Shown piece by piece: positions 10,254-19,600 of a DNA stretch of 64,000 bases. Both the position numbers and the translations under genes were made by a program. Under the pieces are notes generated by a model. That model worked only from the letters and a program-made list of their open reading frames with translations. It made no database searches and had not been told where the DNA came from. How positions within the stretch are numbered: the stretch's first letter is position 1; each line of letters opens with the position of its first letter. Source of the DNA: Helianthus annuus (Eukaryota > Streptophyta > Magnoliopsida > Asterales > Asteraceae); the NCBI RefSeq assembly GCF_002127325.2, contig NC_035438.2, positions 144,718,708-144,782,707 on the forward strand, in the 5' to 3' direction.

Positions 10254-10467
10254 CCTCACATTGGGTCTAGCCAAGGACCCTTATAAACGTGGCGCACTAC
10301 GGAGGCATTCCGCGGAACTATCCTTAGTTTAGTTTAATCTTTTAGTTTTAATTTACAGGAATAAGACACACTCATGGTGGTAAAGGATGATAAGGGAAAC
10401 GAGAAACATGGCCCCATGCACAAGAACAAGGCCATCCGACATCAATTTCTCCATTACAGTAGGTTCA

Positions 10468-10500
10468 GCACGGGCCGTGCCCAGCCTACACGGCCCCTTG
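10468..10500. repeat. Palindrome pair A1-10 (degraded)
   Basis: GCACGGGCCGTGCCC, AGCC, then TACACGGCCCCTTGC. The second half-site has lost its symmetry. Confidence 0.65.
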
Positions 10501-10538
10501 CTGAACACCCTGCAGAAAAACGCCCAGTTCAGGTAACT

Positions 10539-10578
10539 GGACATGGGCCGTGTTCACCAGACACGCCCCCGTGTCCAG
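10539..10578. repeat. Palindrome pair A1-11
   Basis: GGACATGGGCCGTGTTC, ACC, AGACACGCCCCCGTGTCC. Counterpart of the pair at 6761-6800. Confidence 0.7.
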
Positions 10579-10617
10579 GCTTCTGTTTCTTTTCATTAAT
10601 TATCGTTACTGGCACCT

Positions 10618-10657
10618 GAACACGGGGCCGTGCCCGGTCCCCACGGGGCCGTGTCCA
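10618..10657. repeat. Palindrome pair A1-12
   Basis: GAACACGGGGCCGTGCCC, GGTC, CCCACGGGGCCGTGTCC, flanked by GTTACTGGCA and ACTGCCAGTAAC arms. Counterpart of 6817-6882. Confidence 0.8.
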
Positions 10658-10731
10658 GACTGCCAGTAACATAAATTTTTGTTTTTAACACCATGTTACA
10701 CATTCAATCAACCTAAAAAATTATTTTTGGG

Positions 10732-10768
10732 ACACATTGAGGACAATGTGTAATTTAAGTGTGGGGGG
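10732..10768 (+). promoter_or_regulatory. Internal hairpin plus polypurine tract, second A1-family copy
   Basis: Stem ACACATTG/CAATGTGT, loop AGGA, then AAGTGTGGGGGG. Same module as 6950-6990. Confidence 0.65.
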
Positions 10769-11947
10769 ATGCTAAAACCTTGAATTTTGCAAGTCCTAAT
10801 AACAAGCCTTACACAAAACTCTATGGGAACCGCTAATCACCCCAAATTTTTTTCAAAAAAAATTTTTCATTTTTTTTACTTGTCTAAAGTTTAAGTTGGG
10901 AAATTCTAAGACCAACAAGGCTATATTTTTACAAATTTACAACCGATAGCGTCGTGATAAAAAGAACCAACATAAGAAAATTATGAAACGGCATGACAAG
11001 CTTAGTTAAAATTCGATTATATATATTTGATCACATAGAAAAACCCATTCCCACAAAAAGTGAGTTTTGAGCCTTTATTGAGCATACAAATATACATCTT
11101 TACGCTAAATGCTCATTTTTCGTTTCTTGTGTGAATAGCCGCTTGGTTCTTACGACTCTAGAACTTGCCACGACAATTCATTCCCGGTCCTTACCAACTT
11201 AAACCCAAGTAAGTAACTGATGGAGGCACTAGGACTAACCCTTTTTCTTTCAAAACCATTATTTTTATTTTTCTTTTCACCTACCCAAAAACTCCCCCTA
11301 GTTAACCCCTTTCAGCCTAAACCTTTTCATTTCTTAACCCAAAACCCTTTTTACCCACCAAAAACCCTTTTTATTTTTACCCTTTATTTTAGTAACAAGC
11401 TCGGTTTTCATGTGACAAAAAAAAAATTTACAATGAAGATAGAAATAAACAAACAAAGCTCCTAAAAAGCTTGTTTGAAGAAATACTTCATTGAGAATAA
11501 AAAGTCACTAAAACAAAATGTTTTACGAAAACCGACGCTTTTTACGCTTTTCGCCCTTTTCTGCTAACCACTAACCCAACTACCCACCTTTAAGCCCAAG
11601 CCTTTACCCAAAAAGTCCTCTTGATATTTAAGAAGGTAACAAGTTAAAAAGGAGGAGGATTGATTGCTTGGCAAGCCTATGGTAGGAATAAGTTCCATGC
11701 CGCTCTCGAGTGATTCACTAAAAAATTACACCTTCGGCCGAGTGTGAGTGATTTCCCCCGTGAGGTATGTGAACTTGTATATAAATGGAATTTTAAAAAG
11801 GCATGCTATGCCCAAATAAGTAATTTCTCTAATGAAACGTTCTAAATAAATCATAACGAATAGGATTGTAAATAAATAAAAATAAAACCCAATAAGGATC
11901 TTGGATTCCCGACACTCTATTGGGAGTGTAAGCCACATATTAAAGAG

Positions 11948-11988
11948 TTTTGCTTGAGGACAAGCAAAAATTCAAGTGTGGGGGTATT
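11948..11988 (+). promoter_or_regulatory. Terminal hairpin plus polypurine tract, second A1-family copy
   Basis: Stem TTTTGCTTG/CAAGCAAAA, loop AGGA, then TTCAAGTGTGGGGGTATT up to the LTR at 11989. Confidence 0.8.
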
Positions 11989-12235
11989 TGATGTGTGTAA
12001 AATGCAACATATAAATTACATCAAATGAGGCATAAAACTAACCCTTTTTAAGTACTAATGTTGGAAAAAGAGTGTTTTTGTCTTCCTTTTGTATTTTCAG
12101 GATTAAATGAGCTCAAAGTAACAAAAGAAGCAAAAAGGCAGCTAAATCTAACATAAATACAAGAAAAGGAACATAAGTGGATTGCCCGACCCCTCGACAG
12201 CATCCTCCCAAGCAAAACAGAGAAGGTAGAAGACT

Positions 12236-12273
12236 GAACACGCCCCGTGCTCAGCCAGCACGGGGCCGTGCCC
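12236..12273. repeat. Palindrome pair A1-13
   Basis: GAACACGCCCCGTGCTC, AGCC, AGCACGGGGCCGTGCCC. Confidence 0.75.
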
Positions 12274-12317
12274 AAGAAGCAACAGAAAAGACAAATCTAT
12301 AGAAGCTTCTATTGCCC

Positions 12318-12353
12318 ACCACGGGGCCGTGCCCAGTGAACACGGGGGCGTGG
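12318..12353. repeat. Palindrome pair A1-14
   Basis: ACCACGGGGCCGTGCCC, AGTG, AACACGGGGGCGTGG. Confidence 0.75.
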
Positions 12354-12370
12354 CGAAAGTACTGCAGGCG

Positions 12371-12401
12371 CATTAATTGTAATTGCGAATTACAATTAAT
12401 G
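12371..12401. repeat. 31-bp cruciform, inverted centre
   Basis: Same 14-bp arms as 8626-8656, but the centre is GCG rather than CGC. Confidence 0.95.
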
Positions 12402-12420
12402 AGGAGAGAGAGTGTCAGAC

Positions 12421-12483
12421 GGGCACGGGAGCGTGTCCAGCAGACACGGGGCCGTGCCCAGCCTTCTGTTCAGCCTATAAATA
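12421..12483 (+). promoter_or_regulatory. Second A1-family LTR promoter: palindrome pair A1-15 and TATA box
   Basis: Pair at 12421-12461 (first half GCACGGGAGCGTGTCC, one substitution off symmetry), then TATAAATA at 12476-12483. Confidence 0.75.
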
Positions 12484-14267
12484 GGAGTGCTTGGTTTCAT
12501 TCCATCTCATCCCTTGGCACACCACCTCTCTCACACTTCATCCACCACCCACCACCACCATAACACCATCATCCACCACCATCATCCATTGTCCATCATA
12601 GAGTGTGTGAGTCGTCTCGGGATCCAAGATTGATCGTAAGAGTTCTTGACAATCAAGGCCATGTTTGCCTAAGTCTCTTACATCACTTGGTGAAGACAAG
12701 TGTTTAGTATAATACTTTTTATTTTTAATCTTTTGCACTTTTTATTTGGTTTTGTATTAATGACTTTAATAACTAGTTACTTATGTTGAAGGTGATCTTT
12801 CCTTATCGTTTGTCCGTGGTGTCTTGGCATTATTTTACTGTCTATATAAAATAAAAGATTTTCACCATTCATATCTCCACGGTCTATATGGAGGTATGTT
12901 GGCTACCTGGTCGGGGGTTAAGGGAACGGTTTGGTAAGGGTCTTGCCCTTGTTCAGCGTTTAGAGGTCCTGCAAGGGACCTGGGTCAAATTTAGTAGGAT
13001 CTCCTTCAATGCCCATAGGTATTGGATGGCGGGGATCCAAAATCTTTGACCCCCTCATAAGTTAACTACTATTAATACTATAACCCGACTATTTAGGACT
13101 GTATCCCTGCTGACTCAGACTACTTTATCGAGGGTAACGTCACCTGCAAAAGAGGGGCCTACCATAATTTGCATTAATAACTTAATTCATTATCTTTCAA
13201 TAATCCGACCCTTTAGGATTGTATCCTTGCTGACTCAGACTACTGGGTTGAGGGTAACGTTGCCTTCAAAAGAGGGGCCTACTACAATAACTAAGATAAT
13301 CTCTTAAACAAGTGCAAAAGTGCGAAAATAATCAAAGGTTATACTAATACACGAGTCGGATCCAAGCGATTCATCTTGTCTATCTGTTTTTATTTTTATT
13401 TTATTTTTCAGCATTTAGTTAGTTTTTATTTTCTTAGTTTAAAAATCTTTTCTAACATTTTGATTTGGTTAGACGTTGAGGATAAACCGGTACTAAAAGC
13501 TCTTGTGTCCTTGGACGACCTCGGTATCTTACCAACACTATACTACGTCCACGATGGGTGCACTTGCCCATATGTGTGTTTAGTGTTAGTAAATATCGTG
13601 TTTTATAAATTTAATATTAGCTAAAAGTGTAAAAAGGGCTTAAAATATACATCTAAAATATAACACACTTCATGCACATCAATTAGTAATTTATCTTGTT
13701 TCATTTCTGTTTCACCATTCATAACATCAATCCAACCTGGATCTAAAATAGTTTATTTATAATTAAGATTTAGGACCCGGGCTTATAGCTCAGCGGTCAT
13801 GGGAATTGATGGAAGACCGCTGGCCGAAAGGTCATCCGTTCGATTCCTGATCCTAACTGGGTTTTACCGGTCCTGCACTTCGTGCCTTCGGGCGGGTGTA
13901 GGGTCGGGTTTGTTGGAAAAATAGGTGAAAATAGCATTTTCACAAATATAGGAAAATGATTTTTTCCTATTTTGGACTAGAAATAAATATAATAAAATAA
14001 GCGGGTTTTATATATTTATTTGTGGGTTTGTGTTCTATGTTGGAAGAGCTTCGCAACGAACTAAACCACGTCCAAAACAGAGCTAAGATGAATGAGATAT
14101 CGATGCTCAAAGTTGGGTGTTTGGAACATTCAATGCTGAAACTAAAGGGAAAGTAGCACCTTGTCCCACATAGGAGGAGAGATGGAACTTAAATGGGTAT
14201 TTAAGGTGGAACTCTCCATCCTTATTGTTTCATGGAAGCACACACTAGTGTCCTCGCGAAGGGTGCG

Positions 14268-14815
14268 GAGCACCCTAACTCGCACTCGCACACGCGCGCG
14301 CGTAGCGTGAGCGATGAGGTGCAATGTGGCGCTTTGATGGCGCACTTCGCACGCTCGCATCGCCGCGAGCCGCTTGAGAGCCGCCTTTGTATTTTTAACC
14401 GCGTGCGCGTGGTGGAGCACAAGGGTTGCAAGGACCAAGTGGTAGGTGATGCGGCGCATGACGTGGCAGTCATGCGCATGCGCGCGCGAGTACACATGGC
14501 ACGGAGGCGCGCGGTTGCGCGCATGGTGCATGGGTCTTGCTGTGTCGTGCGCGGCGCACCAGAGTGAGCCAATACGGCGCGACTGTGTGGCGCGCTCGTA
14601 TAGGCTCACAGGTGACGTGGCGCACGTGCGCATAGACTTGAGCCAAGAGTACGCACCGCGCAAGGTGACGTGGCGCACACGCGCATGGACTTGAGCCAGT
14701 GTGGCGCATGCGCGCATGGCAGTGAGACAAGAGGACGCACCGCGCATGGTGTGTAGACCTGGGCGCGCGCGCACCAGGGTGACTTGCGCGCGCACGCGCG
14801 CGCAGAAGCTTCCAG
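14268..14815. repeat. CpG-dense alternating purine-pyrimidine block
   Basis: About 550 bp dominated by GCGCAC, GCGCGCGC, TGGCGCAC and CGCATG words, for example GCGCGCGCAC at about 14763 and GCGCGCACGCGCGCGC at about 14786. A short motif GGTGACGTGGCGCAC recurs (about 14610 and 14663). The composition is unlike the AT-rich surroundings, and alternating CG/CA runs are prone to form Z-DNA. Confidence 0.85.
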
Positions 14816-14964
14816 CATTGAATGACAGTGCAGTTTCAGTCCAGCTTCGTAACTGACGAGTTAATAGGCTTTGACTGAGAATTAAATGACGTATTAAATT
14901 GCATTGAAGACGTTTAATGCAATTTAAACCTCTCATTTAATTCGGTTTTGGCTGTTTCAAACCG

Positions 14965-14986
14965 GGAGCTGTATAAATACAGCTCC
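14965..14986 (+). promoter_or_regulatory. TATA box embedded in a palindrome
   Basis: Arms GGAGCTGTAT and ATACAGCTCC are perfect reverse complements around a 2-base AA centre, and the TATAAATA core sits at the centre. It is the core promoter of the solo LTR. Confidence 0.7.
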
Positions 14987-15517
14987 ATACCTTGCTCTAG
15001 AGTACCCTACGAAAACCCAGCAACACAACAGCAATCACAACTTTCTCTCTGGAAATTTCTGATCATCTTCTCCCTTCAAGTTTCAAGGTAACCTTCGGGT
15101 TCTAGGCGAACTCCGGCAGTACCGCTGCTTCGGCTGTTGTACCCTGGGAAACAAAACGAGTACTCTTGGGAGACTCGGAATTTGTTTTAAGAGAAGCGTG
15201 TTGAACACGTGACTCAGTCACTCTGCTTCTACCCCTTTCTTGTATTTTGGTTTATTTCAGTTGTAATTTGTATTGTAATTTTCTGCTTTCTTATTTCTGT
15301 ATTATAATCAGTAATAAAATTTGTTTTATTTTATTTAATTACACGAACGGTTCCTACAGGGTTTTCCCCGTAACTGGTGGTTTGTTGGGCTAGGGGCTTC
15401 GTGCGTGCGGAATAGAGGCCGCCACAGGTAACCTTTCAGCCATTGGGTGCCACGTACGAAGTACCCGGCGTTTATTATATTGGTCGTTCAAAAAAATAAT
15501 AATAATTAAGATTTAGG

Positions 15518-16602
15518 TTATACAAAATTTTTAATAATTTATAACTCTTTTAATATTATCATTTAACACTTTAACAACTGAATGTACTTTTGAAAACAAC
15601 ATAAAAGTACACGACTATGTGTGCGATGTTGCCATTGTTAGATTAAGGATATCCACACCCAAAGGCGTTAGATTAATTGAAATTTTAAAATCACATGTCT
15701 ATCTCTTATCAATCAATATATAGACCTCGGAACAATAAATAAGGGTAATGTGACTTTTGATCAATGGCGGAGGTTAGCATAAAGTGGGGTGCACCTATCA
15801 CCCGAATGTTTAAGTTACAGGTGTAAAATTTCTTATTTTTCGTTTGAAAATTTTAAAATTATATAGGATTGTCCTCCCAATTATTTTTTCTAAATATTTA
15901 TACAATATATAAATTAGGTCCCATGATTTTTTGATGTAAAGCAATGCACGACGACTCTGTATCTTTGTTTACAAAGCCATGTGTATGCTAAACGTTTATA
16001 CAACTGATTAGCAAATTGTGAGTTAAGTTGCACTATGTTTCGAATTCGTTGTTTAATGTTTGGGTATATAACCTTCTTCTATTCACTTAGCGTTTTATCT
16101 AAGCATGTGCAATGTATGGTTTCGGGTAGCAAACCCGAACTATACCTAGAGAGGAATAGAATATCTTGTAATATCAAGACATTGCTTGTATGGGTATTTG
16201 AGAAACAACCTAGAGAAAGTTTTTTTCTTTGAATATTACTTTAGATCAAATAATTTGATTCTAAAATTAAAGGTGTTACAGCTTATGCTTCACATCTCTT
16301 TTTTACTTCTATACTCAGTAGATTTTTTTGAAAGTTTGAACCTCTTTTTGTGTTTAGATGTAAGCCATGTATTATATATTTCTGAAACAAAAACACGACC
16401 CATTCTTTATTTTTATTTTCTATTACAAATGGGCCTTAGTTTATAGTAAATGTAATTAAGAAGTATTTAACACATAACTCATCCTTAGTATAATAATGAT
16501 TATCCAACACAAACATGAACTCCCCCACCACACCACACCACCCTTCCTTCATTCACTACATCCTCACTACACATACATCTGATTTTCTAAAGAATAATAG
16601 CT
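15518..16602. other. Region upstream of the FD-like gene
   Basis: AT-rich, no coding potential I trust (ORFs at 16035 and 16186 look like chance). The last 90 bases before the ATG are CA-rich (CCCCCACCACACCACACC), as in many plant 5' leaders. No clear TATA box can be chosen. The SINE and solo LTR lie just over 1 kb upstream of the start codon, so they could influence the promoter. Confidence 0.4.
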
Positions 16603-19600
16603 ATGGATGATGTATGGAAAGATATCAGCAGCCTCCCATCTCTTCACCACCCTACCACCACTCATCACTTCCAAGATTTCCTCGCTCCTCCGGCTCCTAG
16701 GCCGGGTGGTGGAGCCACCTTCCACCACCCTCCAGCACCACCAGTACATGAACCACTCACGACCATGCTAAGCCTGAGTACTAGTGGTAACTCTGAACAT
16801 GATCAAGATCCACCACATAATACCACTTCAATAATAGTTGTCACTTCACCTCATGTACAAGAAACATCCCCCCCTGAATACACTGAAAAGTTCAAGCGTT
16901 TGATGAAGAATCGCGAGTCAGCTGCTCGATCTAGAGCACGAAAACAGGTCACTCTCTCTCTCTATCTCCCTGTCTCTCTATGTCAATCAATCAATCATGC
17001 CCAGTAAAATCCCTGTCTCTCTATGTATATATGTATAATATCTTTAGGGTAATAAAATGCAATATGCTCATTTTTTTCTTGATCATTTGGACTTAAAATG
17101 ATTGGTTTTAGTAATATACAACCATAAATTAGCCTGATAAATGTTGAAATTATTTAAAATTTGGATTGAAGCCGATATAAAATGTAATACATTTAGTTGA
17201 TGAAATTGGATAGGTAATAAACCAACCCCATGTAATTAAATTTATATATTTTTTTAATAAAATTAAATTAAATTTCAATCGTAAGCCGTCTCAGTTCATT
17301 TTTTTTTTAAATTAAACTTCATTCAAAACGACTAAAAACGTGTCTCCAAGGAGGAGAGCGAGCCACCACAAGAGAACCTCACATCAAAGCAAATCTACAC
17401 CAAGAATCCCAACACAAAAAACCAAACGGTTTTACATCTGAAAAGATTTCCGCCCTGTTAACCTCCTTTGCTTTGAAAATGAAATCGTTACGAGCCTTCC
17501 AAATTCGCAAGCAAGTAATAATGATTATACCTTGAATAGCTTCTTGATATACTGGAGCCCGGCCGAAGTTAATGGAAATACTCAACAAGTCTTTAGTCTC
17601 AATTCATGGCTTATAACTTTTGTCTGGTATAGTTTTTAGCTAAAGATGCTGCTAATTGTCAAAAAGACGTTGAATAAAAGACAAAATTAATGTGGTAAGA
17701 TATATAAAGTTAATAATAAAAAGAATAGATATTTAAAGTTAATAATAAAAAGAATCTAAAATGTACTAAAAGTTATAATGAGAATACTAAAGAATAGGTC
17801 TTTTCTCATCTTAAGTTGAACATTATCATCACCCCACTTATTAAGAACACTATATTATTATTTTTTACTTAACGAATATTAAAAATATAAAATATTACTT
17901 CCTTGTTCCTGTTATAACCCATCATCGGTTATTTTTGAAGATATTTTAAAGACTGTTCGTAAAATCCTTCTTTTCACATCAATTAACACCCGATTTCTAC
18001 TTAACTACTCAGAAGTTTTGTTAGTTGTTTGAAGTGAAAACTTCATTCAAATGTGTTTAACTATTTTGCGGTGTGCACATATAATGTATATATATAATGT
18101 ATATATGTGTGGGCGCTCGGGGGTAAAAGTGAAAGTGCACTAATTATAACGTTATTTTACTAATTTCGTGAAAATTTAACGTTAAAAGAGGGGGATGGTT
18201 AATCATGCATCATGTGGTGGCGTTGATAGCCGAAAGACAAGGGGGTACATGCACTAATCGGCAGTGTCTCAATTGCTGAGTGTTATGTGCCTTATGTCAA
18301 AGGCTTGATGCAAAACTACTATCGAGCCGGAGGGTCTCACTGGAAGCAGCCTCTCTATTCCTACGGGTAAAGGTAAGGCTGTCTACATCTTATCCTTCTC
18401 AGCTCCTACCTTAGTTTTGCTATTGGTGAGATTTACTGAGTATGATGATGATGATGATTCAAACATGTTTAACTAAAAACTTTTACTCTTATCAGCAACG
18501 AAAACTCCTAAAACTTGTTGATGGTTTTTAAGATCGATGAAGTATGATCTGAATTTCTATGAACTCGACATCTCTTTCATCAACTATCAATATTGGATGG
18601 ATTTGCATAACGTGTTATACGTATAATTAATTTCTTTACATCTACATATATGTTGTTAACTTATGATATCAAACATATATATTAATAGAAAAAAAAATTA
18701 TATGTAAAGGATATTAAAGATACAATTCGTTAGATCAACTTATTATGTTAAAGATACAATTTGTTAGATCAACTTGCCAAGTTAAATATGAATATTAGGG
18801 AGGATATATTTTTTTAATTCATTTACTTTTATATTATCTTCAAGTGGACGAATGGTGGATGATCCGGATTTATACTTTACTAAGATATGGTGTTAATTAA
18901 TCATATCCTTTAATTTCAATCTATTCGAACATTTTTAATACAAAATAATATATAGCATTTTTTAAATTAATTTCATATAATGATGTATTTCCTCATGTAT
19001 AAAAAATAAAAAACTAAGACAACTACATATAAACAATAATTATGCATGGTTGTCTCTCACCCACATCACCTAATCAACTTTATATTATCTTTAGCTTTAA
19101 GCCTTGGTTGTAGATCAATGTTACTATATTTTTCTTATTAATTTATTAAGTGGATAAATTAATCAAAATAATAATTTTCATGATTAAGACAATGATGGGC
19201 GTAGCTTATCTAAAAGACACTAATTTCCTATGCAACTAATGTTTCATTATTAAAGGGTGTATTAACTCGAATTACAATCTAAAAGACACTAATTTCCTAT
19301 GCAACTAATGTTTCATTATTAAAGGGTGTATTAACTCGATTTAGGCTATAGGGTGTGGTCATGACCCTTATGACCACCATGACCCTCCATGTTAGTATCA
19401 TGTAACTCACCTCTAATCCACCATCCAAAACCACTATCCTAAGGGTATGGTCATGACCCAAACCATTAGCCCCTTATTTATTATCTTTATCTAAAGAAAA
19501 GGGAAATGATTTGTTGAAAAATGGAAAGGAGGACCATGGTTGCCATGGTTTAATCCATGCAAACCATGGTGGATCAATCAAGGGGTTGGTGTAGCCTTCC

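Larger units (their letters stand above)
10254..11988 (+). other. Second A1-family element: junction and 3' UTR
   Basis: 10254-10460 is non-coding, without a match to the first copy that I can see. From about 10600 it is collinear with 6810-8244: palindrome pair inside an inverted repeat, internal hairpin-polypurine module, AT-rich stretch, terminal hairpin-polypurine module. Pol and the env-position ORF are absent. ORFs at 11220-11465 and 11726-11938 are chance. Confidence 0.75.
11989..13681 (+). mobile_element. Second A1-family 3' LTR (1693 bp)
   Basis: TGATGTG at the left end and CACATCA at the right, perfect short inverted termini. Homologous throughout to 8245-9936, with palindrome pairs at 12236-12273, 12318-12353 and 12421-12461, the cruciform at 12371-12401 and TATAAATA at 12476. 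It ends the retroelement block; 13682-13758 is unassigned AT-rich sequence. Confidence 0.9.
13911..15358 (+). mobile_element. Solo LTR (1448 bp) inside the SINE
   Basis: Termini TGTTGGAA and TTCCTACA are near-perfect inverted repeats, flanked by the exact 5-bp duplication GGGTT (13906-13910, 15359-15363). There is no internal domain, so this is a solo LTR left by LTR-LTR recombination. It contains a CCTTGTCCCACATAGG motif common in plant copia LTRs, a CpG-dense block (14268-14815), a TATA box and a TTTTATTTTATTTAATT end. Ty1/copia is my best guess but is not proven. ORFs of up to 264 aa within it are products of the low-complexity CG block. Confidence 0.85.
13759..15517 (+). mobile_element. 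tRNA-derived SINE, split by a solo LTR
   Basis: Direct repeats ATAATTAAGATTTAGG flank the insert (13759-13774 and 15502-15517; the first two bases may belong to an AAT-rich tail). The SINE body is 13775-13910 plus 15364-15501, about 270 bp. The head shows an RNA polymerase III box A (TAGCTCAGCGG, 13786-13796) and box B (CGTTCGATTCC, 13837-13847) 41 bases apart, and the 3' end is A/AAT-rich. It reads tRNA-like only through the promoter, so it is a SINE and not a tRNA gene. Confidence 0.85.

Noticed and set aside
13775..13860. tRNA gene suggested by box A and box B
   Set aside because: No tRNA cloverleaf or acceptor stem; followed by SINE body and flanked by a 14-16 bp TSD.
14142..14936. 264-aa minus-strand ORF and overlapping ORFs on both strands
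   Set aside because: They arise from the CpG-rich low-complexity block of a solo LTR; open in several frames, Arg/Ala/His-rich, no domain, and they cross LTR structure.
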